This document shows, piece after piece, positions 46,661-54,569 of a stretch of DNA of 64,000 bases (its first letter is position 1; the number at the start of each line of letters is the position of its first letter). The position numbers and the translations under genes are program-made. This stretch comes from Acidobacteriota bacterium. GTDB taxonomy: Bacteria; Acidobacteriota; Thermoanaerobaculia; Multivoradales; Multivoraceae. A model generated the notes under the pieces. The model was given only the letters and a program-made list of their open reading frames with translations. It made no database searches and was not told where the DNA came from. The stretch is taken from NCBI GenBank assembly GCA_003388555.1, contig QQVD01000068.1, forward strand, positions 62,001 through 126,000, given 5' to 3'.

Positions 46661-47851
46661 TCAGGCGGCGAGGGCGCGGTTCGGCCGGGCGCCGCGGAGC
46701 ACGTCGACCGCCTCGGTCAGCCCATCGAGGGTGAGCTGGAACATCGGGAACACCTGACGGATGATGTGGATCGTCGGTGCGTTCCAGATCTTGCGAGGCT
46801 CGGGGTTCAGCCAGATCGAATTCGGACAGCGCTCGCGGATGCGCCGCAGCCACGTCAGGCCGGTGTCGGTGTTGCGGTGGTAGTAGTCGATCGCGCCGCC
46901 GCTGTGGGTGAGCTCGTAGGGGCTCATCCAGGCATCGCCGACGAAGACCACCGACCAGGTGTGGTCGAGGTTCTTCAGCACCTGCGAGGTGAGGTCACCG
47001 CGCCAGCGGGCGATGTCGGTGTAGAGCTTCTCGTAGACGCAGTTGTGGAAGAACCGATGCTCGAACTTCTTGAAGTGGTTGGCGGCGTGCGCGGCCGAGA
47101 AGAGCCGCTCACACAGCATGGTGTGCGGGTCCATCGATCCGCCGACGTCCATCAGCAGCATCAGCTTGATGCGGTTGCGCCGCGGCGGTCCGAAGACCAG
47201 ATCGATCTCGCCGCCGTTCCTGGCGCTCTTGTCGATGGTGCGGTCGAGGTCCAGCTCCTCGGGCCCTTCGACCTTGTCGAGCTTCTTCAGCCGTCGCAGC
47301 GCCACCCCGATCTGCCGGGTGTCGAGAACCCGATCCGAGCGTAGGTTGCGGAACTGACGCGACCCCGCCACCTGCACCGCCGAGCGGCCGCCACCGCTGC
47401 CGCCGACCCGGATGCCGGCGGGATTCTCACCGCCGTGTCCGAACGGCGAGGTGCCGCCGGTGCCGATCCACTTGTTGCCACCGTCGTGCCTCGAGTCCTG
47501 CTCGGCGAGCCGCTCCTTGAACTTCTCGCGCAACTCGTCGAGATCGAGAGCCTCGAGCTTGGCGCGCTCCTCGTCGGTGATCTCGGGCAGCTTGGGCTGC
47601 TCGAGCCAGGAGAGCAGCTCGTCGTCGATGTCGAACTGCGCCTCGATGTCCATGAAGAACGAGGCGAAGGCGCGGTCGTAGGCGTCGTAGTCCGTCTCCC
47701 GCTTGATCACGAGGGAGCGAGCCAGATGGTAGAAGACTCCCAGATCGGCGCGGCCATGCCCCATGGCGAGAGCCCGCATGAGGGTCAGCCACTCGGTGAT
47801 CGTCACCCGCAGACCAAAGCCTCGCAGGTGGTAGAAGAAGTCGACGAACAT
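46661..47851 (-). CDS. CoxE-like VWA-domain protein
   Basis: 396 aa, ATG behind GAGGAG. N-terminal helical region (YHLRGFGLRVTITEWL), a charged/Gly-rich middle (130-165) and a von Willebrand factor A domain with MIDAS motif DVGGSMD near 234. CoxE-like proteins work with MoxR AAA+ ATPases to insert metals or remodel complexes. The moxR gene is 31 bp upstream in the same direction. No CO dehydrogenase or other client gene lies nearby, so the target is unknown. Confidence 0.9.
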   Translation of the reverse strand: MFVDFFYHLRGFGLRVTITEWLTLMRALAMGHGRADLGVFYHLARSLVIKRETDYDAYDRAFASFFMDIEAQFDIDDELLSWLEQPKLPEITDEERAKLEALDLDELREKFKERLAEQDSRHDGGNKWIGTGGTSPFGHGGENPAGIRVGGSGGGRSAVQVAGSRQFRNLRSDRVLDTRQIGVALRRLKKLDKVEGPEELDLDRTIDKSARNGGEIDLVFGPPRRNRIKLMLLMDVGGSMDPHTMLCERLFSAAHAANHFKKFEHRFFHNCVYEKLYTDIARWRGDLTSQVLKNLDHTWSVVFVGDAWMSPYELTHSGGAIDYYHRNTDTGLTWLRRIRERCPNSIWLNPEPRKIWNAPTIHIIRQVFPMFQLTLDGLTEAVDVLRGARPNRALAA

Positions 47852-47882
47852 CGCTCCTCGCCCCGCTCCTCTCCTGCCGCGG

Positions 47883-48713
47883 TCAGTTCACCCGGCCACG
47901 TCGGTGGGCCTGCAGCGTGACCTGCAGATCATTCTCCCGCTTCATCAGCACGCCGAGGAACGGCAACTCCGACTCGATCGCCTCGGTGCTGACGCCGCCG
48001 CGGCGCAGAGCCGCGATCCAGTCGATCAACTCGGAGGTCGAGGGGCGCTTGCGGATCTCGGGCAGATCGCGCAGCCAGTAGAAGCGCAGCAGCACCTGTT
48101 TGAGCAGCTCGTCCTCGACGTCGGGATGGTGAACCCGAACGATGTCGGCCATCGTGTCGCGATCCGGGAAGCTGATGTAGTGGAAGACGCACCGGCGCAG
48201 GAAGGCGTCGGGCAGCTCCTTCTCGTTGTTCGACGTGATGATCACCACGGGCCTGTGCTTCGCGGTGTGGTGCTCGTTGGTCTCGTGCACCGAGAAGCTC
48301 ATCCGGTCGAGCTCGTGGAGCAGGTCGTTGGGGAACTCCATGTCGGCCTTGTCGATCTCGTCGATCAGCAGCACGACGCGTTGTTCGGCGAGCAGGGCGC
48401 GACCCATCGGCCCGTACTTGATGTAGAGGCCGATGTCGCTGATGTCCTTGTCGCCGAAACGGGCGTCGTTGAGTCGCTGCACGGTGTCGTAGACGTACAG
48501 CCCCTCCTGCGCCTTCGAAGTCGACTTGACGTTCCAGGTGAGCAGCTGCATCACCAGGTTCTCCGCCACCGCCTCGGCCAGCACGGTCTTGCCGGTGCCC
48601 GGCTCACCACGGATCAGGAGCGGCTTCTCCAGCGCGATCGCGACGTTCACCGCGTCGCGAAGCTCGGGAGTCACCAGGTATCGGTCGGTGCCGGTGAACT
48701 GCTGGAAGGACAT
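47883..48713 (-). CDS. MoxR-family AAA+ ATPase
   Basis: 276 aa. Walker A GEPGTGKT at 36-43, Walker B VVLLIDEIDKAD near 115-126, sensor 1 VIITSNNEKELPDAFLRRC, followed by the lid domain. Short MoxR type (280-330 aa typical). Acts as a chaperone-like ATPase with the VWA protein encoded 31 bp downstream. First gene of a likely moxR-VWA-DUF3014 operon. Confidence 0.94.
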   Translation of the reverse strand: MSFQQFTGTDRYLVTPELRDAVNVAIALEKPLLIRGEPGTGKTVLAEAVAENLVMQLLTWNVKSTSKAQEGLYVYDTVQRLNDARFGDKDISDIGLYIKYGPMGRALLAEQRVVLLIDEIDKADMEFPNDLLHELDRMSFSVHETNEHHTAKHRPVVIITSNNEKELPDAFLRRCVFHYISFPDRDTMADIVRVHHPDVEDELLKQVLLRFYWLRDLPEIRKRPSTSELIDWIAALRRGGVSTEAIESELPFLGVLMKRENDLQVTLQAHRRGRVN

Positions 48714-49069
48714 CGGATGGGCCTCTGGGTGGGGATTGGAGTGAGGGGGCCTCGAGCACGGTCGGCATCGACTGGGGTCGAGGATGCCTCGGGCGGGAGA
48801 TCGGGGTGGGCCCGAGGCGCCGGGCTCAGCGCCCGGGTCGGCCGGGAACGACCGAGAGGAGGCGAGAGACCGCCGACTCGAGCGCGCGTCGGAGCGGGAC
48901 CGCCGGCAGCCCCGCCTTCCGCGGCCGCTGCTGCGTCCGTCCTCCGCGGCGAGACGCCTGCGACGCTCGGGCGCGGAGACAGCTTCTCCGTCGCCGACGC
49001 CTCTGCGCTCCGCGACCCCTCTTGGACCGCATTGTGGACCGCATGGCGGGCGAGTCGGCAGCAGGCCAC

Positions 49070-49101
49070 GGGAATCGGATTCCCTACCGACCGATCGGTC
49101 G
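49070..49101. promoter_or_regulatory. Two adjacent perfect palindromes
   Basis: GGGAATC-G-GATTCCC (49070-49084) and CGACCGATCGGTCG (49088-49101) are 3 bases apart. On the minus strand a TACACT -10-like hexamer (49118-49113) stands just upstream, so both palindromes would cover the start of a transcript heading for moxR. They look like dimeric-repressor operators; no -35 is apparent. Confidence 0.45.
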
Positions 49102-49536
49102 TGCCGCGGCGGAGTGTACTACGACCTTTGCCACCCCCGCGGGCCCGTTCGAGGCCCGGGGGCTCGACTGCCACTGCCGATACCAGAGGCTGCGGCCGGT
49201 GGCGCTGGGATCTAGAGGGGCTCAAGACCTCCGGAGGTGAGATCTCAGGGGGAGCTGGGCTCGAGCATCACGACACCTGGGCATGGCCATCGGTGCAATG
49301 AGCCGGGAAGGCGGCAAGGCGCCGCTGAGGGTCAACGCTCGTCTCGGCTCGGGGACGCAGACGAGCTCCTCTGCCCGCGAGGCCTCGCGCCAGAGGGTGA
49401 CTCCGCCTGCCGCCCGGTGCTCGGCACGTCGCGCTGGCCCGGCACTTCATCCGCGCTCTGAGGGAGTGTGCCGGTCGGCGGGGGGCGGCGAGAGAGCGGA
49501 CCAACGTCGGCGGGCGCCCAGCACCTCACTCGCGGA

Positions 49537-49604
49537 GGCGAATAATATGCTTCGCCGAGAAGCAGATCCTGACTTGACTCTCTTCAGCTCATTCTCTTGA
49601 CTCT
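49537..49604 (+). promoter_or_regulatory. AT-rich control region of hsp20 with direct and inverted repeats
   Basis: GGCGAA...TTCGCC (49537-49556) flank an AT-rich loop. Behind it CTTGACTCT occurs twice (49573-49581 and 49596-49604), spaced 23 bp start to start. Both copies contain a TTGACT -35-like hexamer, but no good -10 follows. This is one of the most AT-rich patches of the window and lies 200 bp before hsp20. Confidence 0.4.
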
Positions 49605-49642
49605 GGAATATGCGCCTGCCACACTACGTTCGTACGGTCGAA

Positions 49643-49681
49643 GGCGCCGCCTCTCCCTCGAACCGGGTAGCTGGCGGCGCC
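49643..49681 (+). promoter_or_regulatory. Stem-loop in hsp20 leader
   Basis: GGCGCCGCC (49643-49651) pairs exactly with GGCGGCGCC (49673-49681) across a 21-nt loop, 120 nt before the hsp20 start. It could be part of an RNA thermosensor or a transcript-stability element; it does not itself cover the ribosome site. Confidence 0.4.
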
Positions 49682-49801
49682 GCTCCCGACCACGGACCGG
49701 CCGAAGCCGCAGGGCGGAGCCGGCGATCCAGGCCCCCGACAGGACTGGAAAGACTTCGAGACCACAGACCGCGAACCACCTATCCCAAGGAGGAACCGAC
49801 C

Positions 49802-50233
49802 ATGCTCCAGACCTCTCTGACCGCTCCCAACACCATGACCAGCCTGCTCGACAGCTTCTTCAACGACGGCTTCTTCGTCCGCCCGGGTCGCGCCGCCGAC
49901 AGCGATGCGCAGCAGTGGCGGCCGGTGGTCGATCTCAGCCAGACGGCCGACTCGTACACCATCGACGTCGAGCTGCCGGGCTTCAAGAAGGACCAGGTGT
50001 CGCTCAGCGTCGAGGACCACGTCCTGCGCATCAGCGGCGAGCGCAGCTTCGTCGAGCAGGAGGGTCGCAACTTCACCCGGGTCGAGCGTCGCTACGGGTC
50101 GTTCACCCGCACCTTCGAGCTGCCCAAGAACGCCAGCGTCGCCGACATCAGCGCCAGCTTCGAGGACGGCGTGCTCTCGATCGTCGTGCCCAAGGCGCCC
50201 GAGGCGCAGGCTCGCCAGATCACCATCGGGTGA
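49802..50233 (+). CDS. Hsp20/alpha-crystallin family small heat-shock protein
   Basis: 143 aa from ATG 49802, preceded by a strong AAGGAGG. ATP-independent holdase chaperone that binds unfolding proteins. The alpha-crystallin domain covers about 40-143, with VDLSQTADSYTIDVELPGFKKDQVSLSVEDHVLRISGER split by the usual strands, YGSFTRTFELP, and the A-x-x-x-n-G-V-L motif ASFEDGVLSIVVPK. The C-terminal IxI-type motif appears as ITI. Transcribed alone; an intrinsic terminator follows at 50302. Confidence 0.95.
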   Translation: MLQTSLTAPNTMTSLLDSFFNDGFFVRPGRAADSDAQQWRPVVDLSQTADSYTIDVELPGFKKDQVSLSVEDHVLRISGERSFVEQEGRNFTRVERRYGSFTRTFELPKNASVADISASFEDGVLSIVVPKAPEAQARQITIG

Positions 50234-50301
50234 GCCGAAGCTCGGGGCACGACCCACGCCCCGAGCACGAAGACCTCCGCTGGCGCCCGCCAGCGATCCA
50301 C

Positions 50302-50336
50302 CAGCCCGGCCGACAACGGCCGGGCTGTTCTTCTTT
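50302..50336 (+). terminator. Intrinsic terminator of hsp20
   Basis: CAGCCCGGCC and GGCCGGGCTG pair perfectly (10 bp) around GACAAC, followed by TTCTTCTTT. Located 69 bp after the hsp20 stop. Confidence 0.9.
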
Positions 50337-50347
50337 GACCCGGACAA

Positions 50348-50416
50348 GGGAAGAGGGAACAAGGGCAAAGGGGTTGGGGGCCGGGGTTTGGGGGTCTGGG
50401 GTTTCGGGGTCGGGGG
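50348..50416 (+). repeat. G-run array with strong quadruplex potential
   Basis: Seven runs of four or five G (50370, 50376, 50383, 50390, 50398, 50406, 50412) with 2-4-base spacers, preceded by GGGAAGAGGGAACAAGGG-type purine sequence from 50348. It exceeds the usual four-tract quadruplex rule. It lies just behind the hsp20 terminator. Confidence 0.85.
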
Positions 50417-50530
50417 TCGGTCTCGACCTCTCCATCTCTGCCCTCTCCCTGCACCGGTGCCGAGCCTGGATCCCGCGATCCTCCGCCCCGCGACCCTGGC
50501 TCCCCATCACCCTCTCCGTGCCAAGCGCCT

Positions 50531-50686
50531 CATTCCCTGAACCCCAATCCCCAATCCCCAACCCCCAGCCCCTCTTCCCCAGTCCCTCTTCCTTTCTCTC
50601 CCCTCCCTTCTCCCTCTCCCCTCTTCCCTCTGCCCTCTTCCCTCTGCCCTCTTCCCTTTTCCCTCTTCCCTTTTCCCTCTTCCCTC
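50531..50686 (+). repeat. Polypyrimidine tract with CCCTCTT/CCCTTTT repeats
   Basis: From 50583 to 50686 only two of 104 bases are purines. The tract repeats CCCTCTTCCCTTTT-like units and begins with CCCCAAT repeats (50532-50560). Its sequence is partly complementary to the G-rich array 115 bp upstream, so together they form a long imperfect inverted repeat. Triplex or slipped structures are possible. Confidence 0.85.
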
Positions 50687-50720
50687 GCACCTCTCCTCTT
50701 GTCCCTCGTGGTCGCGTCAC

Positions 50721-50729
50721 TGATACAGT
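50721..50729 (+). promoter_or_regulatory. Extended -10 promoter candidate for S1-domain gene
   Basis: TGATACAGT: TG, one base, then TACAGT (four of six matches). Predicted start near 50736 with a leader of about 160 nt. TTGTCC at 50699 is 19 bp upstream and is a possible weak -35. Confidence 0.45.
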
Positions 50730-50898
50730 CCAGGGTTCGCAAGAGGCGCGGAACCCTCTCTACCCCGGCGCCTCACCATCCCAGGACTCCGCCGGTCCAC
50801 CCCGCGGCGCCGCGACACCGCCGGGAGCCAGCGGCCTGCGCCGCTCGTCCTCCAGCGCCGAGCGCTGGGCCGGCGATCCTCTGAACTCGGAGCCGAAG

Positions 50899-52485
50899 AT
50901 GTCCAACGCAGTCCAGCCGCCCGCCGAAGGTGCGTCCACCGAGATCGACGCCGAAACCGCACCGAACGAGCCGGCAGCAAGCGCCGACGACGGCGGCGCC
51001 CAGAGCGAGCCGATGACCACCGAGACGGTCGCGGCTGAGACGGCTGAGACGGTCGCGGCGGGACCGGAGGCTGGCGCCGAAGCCGAGTCTCCCCGCACAT
51101 CCGAGACCCTTTCCGACGGCGGTGAAGTGACGTCCGAGAACGCGGAGACCGATGGCGAAACCGACCGCGAGAAAGCCCACGCCGCGGAGGCGGAGCTGTC
51201 GCCTCGAGCGAGCTCGTCGCCCCCGGCGGACGGCGCGGATGGCACGGATGGCACGGATGGCCCTGTGCCGTCGGCGGACGAAGGCTCGACGGTGGTCGAC
51301 AGCTCCGACGCCGCACCGCCGCCGAAGCCGATGTCGCCGGAGTTGGCCCGCATCAGCGCCGCGCTCGAAGCGAAAGAAAGGGTCGCCGGCAAGGTCATCG
51401 GCTGGAACAAGGGCGGCTTCCACGTCGCGGTGTTCGGCGTCGCGGCGTTCTGTCCCAAGAGCCAGATGGAGCTGGCCAATCCGAAGAAGGCCGCCGCCTA
51501 CCTCGACCGCGAGCTCGAGTTCCGGATCATCGACATCAAGGACGACGGCAAGCGGGTCGTCGTCTCGCGCGTACCGGTGCTGCGCGAGGACCGATCCGGA
51601 ATCCTGCAGCAGCTGCGCGACAAGGCGAAGAGCGGCGAGCCGGTCGAAGGCACCGTGCGCTCGGTCACCGACTTCGGCGGCTTCGTCTCCCTCGGCGGCG
51701 GACTCGAGGGACTGGTGCACCGCTCACAGATCACCCGCCACCGCTTCTCGGAGCCCCGCGAGGTGTTGTCGACCGGCCAGTCGGTGCGGGTGGTCGTGCT
51801 CAAGGTCGAGAAGAACGGCGAGCGCATCTCGCTGTCGATGAAGGCGCTCGAGCCCGATCCCTGGCAGGACGTCGAGGAGCGGGCGAAGATCGGCGACGCC
51901 TTCCAGGGCACGGTGGTCCGCAGGGCGGACTTCGGCGTCTTCGTCGAGGTGTTCCCGGGTGTCGAGGGCCTGCTCCACGAGTCGCAGCTGCCGATCGGCC
52001 GGAAGCTGAGCGACGACGACTACAGCGAGGGCAAGCAGGTCGAAGGCTGGATCCGCGAGGTCGACGCACAACGCAACCGCCTCTCGCTGTCGCTACGCGA
52101 AGTGGCGGCCACCGACCCCTGGAAGGGAATCCACGACCGCTACAGCGAGGGCCAGGATGCCGAGGGCATGGTCGAGCAGATCGCCAACTTCGGAGTCTTC
52201 GTGCAGCTCGAGCCCGGCCTCACCGGACTGCTTCCCGCCAGCGCCACCGGCGTCGCCGCCGGCGGACGCCTGGACCGCATGTACCGGCCGGGAAGCAGCG
52301 TGAAGATCGTCATCGACTCGATCGACGCCAAGCGCAAGCGGATCTCGCTGGCCCTGCCGGGGGCGAAGCTCGAGGGCACCAAGGCCGATCTTCGCGACTA
52401 CCAGAACAAGCTCAAGGAGGAGTCGGGACCGAGCCTCAACGCCATGGCGGCCGCCTTCGAACGCCTCAAGGGCTCGTCTTCGTGA
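50899..52485 (+). CDS. S1 RNA-binding domain protein (ribosomal protein S1-like)
   Basis: 528 aa from ATG 50899; the open frame upstream runs through the repeats and hsp20 and is not coding. Residues 1-145 are acidic and disordered (Ala/Glu/Thr/Asp) with a GTD mini-repeat. Four S1 domains follow: about 155-220 (AGKVIGWNKGGFHVAVFG), 250-315 (VEGTVRSVTDFGGFVSL), 330-400 (FQGTVVRRADFGVFVEV) and 420-485 (AEGMVEQIANFGVFVQL). True ribosomal S1 has four to six domains and no such leader, so this is a probable S1 relative acting in translation or mRNA binding. Confidence 0.85.
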   Translation: MSNAVQPPAEGASTEIDAETAPNEPAASADDGGAQSEPMTTETVAAETAETVAAGPEAGAEAESPRTSETLSDGGEVTSENAETDGETDREKAHAAEAELSPRASSSPPADGADGTDGTDGPVPSADEGSTVVDSSDAAPPPKPMSPELARISAALEAKERVAGKVIGWNKGGFHVAVFGVAAFCPKSQMELANPKKAAAYLDRELEFRIIDIKDDGKRVVVSRVPVLREDRSGILQQLRDKAKSGEPVEGTVRSVTDFGGFVSLGGGLEGLVHRSQITRHRFSEPREVLSTGQSVRVVVLKVEKNGERISLSMKALEPDPWQDVEERAKIGDAFQGTVVRRADFGVFVEVFPGVEGLLHESQLPIGRKLSDDDYSEGKQVEGWIREVDAQRNRLSLSLREVAATDPWKGIHDRYSEGQDAEGMVEQIANFGVFVQLEPGLTGLLPASATGVAAGGRLDRMYRPGSSVKIVIDSIDAKRKRISLALPGAKLEGTKADLRDYQNKLKEESGPSLNAMAAAFERLKGSSS

Positions 52486-52575
52486 GCCGAAGGCCGGGCG
52501 CCAAGCGGCGATGACTCTCCGAACGGTCCGGCGACGCCTCGACACGGTGCGCCGGCGCGTCCCCACGAAATCCCG

Positions 52576-52923
52576 ATGCCCGAACCGCAACGCATCTACA
52601 AGGTGATCTTCGCCTCGCAGGGGCAGATCTACGAGATCTTCGCCCGTCAGATCTCGCAGGGCGGCCTGTTCGGCTTCGTCGAGGTGGAAGAGATCCTCTT
52701 CGGCGAGCGTTCAAAGGTCGTCGTCGATCCCTCGGAAGAACGCCTCAAGCACGAGTTCGACGGCGTGCGCCGGACCTACCTGCCGATGCACGCCATCCTC
52801 CGCATCGACGAGGTCGAGAAGGAGGGCGCCGCGACGATCCGCGAAGGCAAGAGCGAGATGGCGGCGGCGGTGACGACGATCCCGTTCCCGATGATCCCCC
52901 CGAAGAAGAGCGGGCCCAAGTGA
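52576..52923 (+). CDS. DUF1820 family protein
   Basis: 115 aa. Recognised by the family blocks IYKVIFASQGQIYEIFAR, GLFGFVEVEEILFGE, VVVDPSEERLKHEF and RTYLPMHAILRIDEVEKEG. Cytosolic, no signal or membrane segment. Function unknown; the family is best known from Gammaproteobacteria. Start ATG 52576 has no strong ribosome site, 90 bp after the S1-domain gene, so it may be cotranscribed with it. Confidence 0.85.
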   Translation: MPEPQRIYKVIFASQGQIYEIFARQISQGGLFGFVEVEEILFGERSKVVVDPSEERLKHEFDGVRRTYLPMHAILRIDEVEKEGAATIREGKSEMAAAVTTIPFPMIPPKKSGPK

Positions 52924-53012
52924 GCGGTCGATCGCTCCGCCCCCGTCGACGGCCGTCGTGGCAAGCCCCTTCGACGCCCTCGCCCCACCGCATCTCTCAG
53001 TCAGGAGTCGTC

Positions 53013-53609
53013 ATGTCGATCGCCCTCCGCAACCTCTCCCCTTCCAACCCACCGGCAGCCGGAAGTGACGGCGTCGTCCCCCGCCTGCGCAAGTTGACCG
53101 CTGCCCTCCTGGCCGTGGCCGTCGCGGCGGTCGGCACCCTCACCGCGGCCGCGGCCCAGGAGCCGTCCGCGCAGAGCGCGCCGCGCACCGCGGTGCTCGA
53201 TCTCGAGGTGGCCTTCCTCGCCTCCTCGTTCGGCAAGAGCTTGAAGGGCACCCTCGACGAGCTGCAGAAGAGCACCGACGCGCAGCTCGACGAGAAGGCG
53301 AAGCAGGCCGAGGCCCTCGAGGCCGAGGCGGCGGGGAAGTCGCAGGCCGAGCTGGTCGCGCTGCAGCGCCGCATGGAGGACCTCGAGATCGAGGCCCGCC
53401 GGATCCGCGAGACCGCTCAGCGCAGCGCCAGCCGCGCCGAGGCCGAGCAGCGCGAGCTGTTCGGAAAGCGGCTCGAGGAGATCCTCACCGCGATCCAGGA
53501 GGAGCGGTCGTACGACCTGATCCTCAACAAGTCCGCCGGGGCCGTCATCTTCGCCGGGCAGTCGATCGACATCACCCGCGAGATCGTGGAGCGGCTCGGA
53601 ACCGAGTGA
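53013..53609 (+). CDS. OmpH/Skp-family periplasmic chaperone-like protein
   Basis: 198 aa from ATG 53013 behind AGGAG. A signal peptide with twin basic region and hydrophobic core (about 28-48, LTAALLAVAVAAVGTLTAAAA). The mature part begins with the Skp pattern RTAVLDLEVAFLASSFGK, has a long Lys/Glu/Ala coiled coil (about 75-150) and returns with ERSYDLILNKSAGAVIFAGQSIDITREIVERL. This is the tentacle architecture of Skp, which holds outer-membrane proteins in the periplasm. No bamA or lpx genes adjoin, unlike the E. coli locus. Confidence 0.88.
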   Translation: MSIALRNLSPSNPPAAGSDGVVPRLRKLTAALLAVAVAAVGTLTAAAAQEPSAQSAPRTAVLDLEVAFLASSFGKSLKGTLDELQKSTDAQLDEKAKQAEALEAEAAGKSQAELVALQRRMEDLEIEARRIRETAQRSASRAEAEQRELFGKRLEEILTAIQEERSYDLILNKSAGAVIFAGQSIDITREIVERLGTE

Positions 53610-53625
53610 CGCCTCAGCCGGAACG

Positions 53626-54120
53626 ATGACTTCGATCACCGCGCCGGCGACCGCCGACCTGGTCGACGACTTCCCCGACGAGGTGTCGGGAACCACGCTC
53701 CAGCTGCGCCTGCTCGGCCGCCGGACGCGCGCCTGCGGTGAGGTCACCACGCTGCGCGTCAGCGAGGACAACCTGCTGGTGCGACGGGTGCTCTCCGAGC
53801 CGGGCAACGACCGGGTGCTGCTCGTCGACGGCGGCGGCTCGCTGCACCGCGCGCTGCTCGGCGACCAGCTGGCGGAGCTGGCCCGCACGAACGGTTGGTC
53901 CGCCGTGGTGGTGCTCGGAGCCGTGCGCGACGCCGACCAGCTCGACGAGCTCGACTTCCACGTCAAGGCGCTGGGTACCCAGCCGCTCAAGAGCCGCAAG
54001 CAGGGAGATGGCGAACGCGACGTTCCCGTGCGCCTCGCGGAGACTTCGGTGACGGCCGGGCACTACGTCTACAGCGACGCCGACGGGCTGCTCGTGGCGC
54101 CGCGGCGGCTGCACGCGTGA
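53626..54120 (+). CDS. rraA: RraA-family protein (RNase E regulator / aldolase fold)
   Basis: 164 aa. Conserved blocks TADLVDDFPDEV, LVRRVLSEPGNDRVLLVDGGGSLHRALLGDQLAELARTNGWSAVVVLGAVRD are typical, broken here by normal variation, and HVKALGTQPLKSRKQGDGERDVPV follows. Family members bind RNase E or act as 4-hydroxy-4-methyl-2-oxoglutarate aldolase/oxaloacetate decarboxylase; the short form here resembles RraA. It starts 16 bp after the Skp-like gene, so the two form a pair. Confidence 0.9.
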   Translation: MTSITAPATADLVDDFPDEVSGTTLQLRLLGRRTRACGEVTTLRVSEDNLLVRRVLSEPGNDRVLLVDGGGSLHRALLGDQLAELARTNGWSAVVVLGAVRDADQLDELDFHVKALGTQPLKSRKQGDGERDVPVRLAETSVTAGHYVYSDADGLLVAPRRLHA

Positions 54121-54569
54121 GAACTCCCGGACCCCGCTCGATCTCGTAGGCCCCCGGGAACGACGCCGTCGCCCTCTCGAGGCGGACGCCGACGCTGCCC
54201 CTGCGGCTGGCGCTCGGCAGACCAACGCCATCCGACGCAGCCTCCGGCGGGGGCTCTGCGCCGACGATCAGCGCGGCCCGCAATCGGGGGCTGGGAACGT
54301 CCCCACGATGACGTCCCTGGCCTTTCCCGCATTGCCCCGGTAGGCGGCGGAGGGTCGAGCCGGGTCGTTTCGTGACCAAAGATCTGTCGGGTCGCCTTCG
54401 GCGTGTGCAACCGATGCGCCACAACCGTCGTTCCTGCAGCTCTTTCGGTGGCGTCGACGTCGACTACACTCGCCTCCTGAGCAGTCCGTGGCGGCCCTTC
54501 CACGAGACCACCGCAGGCACGCGGCACGCCGGCTCCTCGCGCGCGCTGCTCTGGCCGCGCCCAGCCCCC
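54121..54569. other. 449-bp intergenic region before the sigma factor gene
   Basis: No supported gene. A -10-like TACACT at 54465-54470 lies 100 bp before the sigma factor start without a good -35. The open frame of the sigma factor extends back to 54372, but codon bias before 54570 is weak. Confidence 0.5.

Larger units (their letters stand above)
48714..49801. other. 1.09-kb gene-poor region between moxR and hsp20
   Basis: Frames here are short and compositionally random, and none is supported. It is the divergent control region of the moxR operon (minus) and hsp20 (plus). Contents: paired palindromes at 49070-49101, an AT-rich patch with repeats at 49537-49610 and a stem-loop at 49643-49681. 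A small regulatory RNA cannot be excluded. Confidence 0.6.

Noticed and set aside
48671-49240. Overlapping frames of 140-185 codons on both strands in the moxR-hsp20 gap
   Set aside because: Composition is random (Arg/Pro/Ser-rich), no ribosome sites, no family motif; treated as non-coding.
49597-50898. N-terminal extension of the S1-domain gene through hsp20
   Set aside because: The open frame passes through hsp20 in another frame, its terminator and low-complexity repeats; the promoter-like element at 50721 lies after it.
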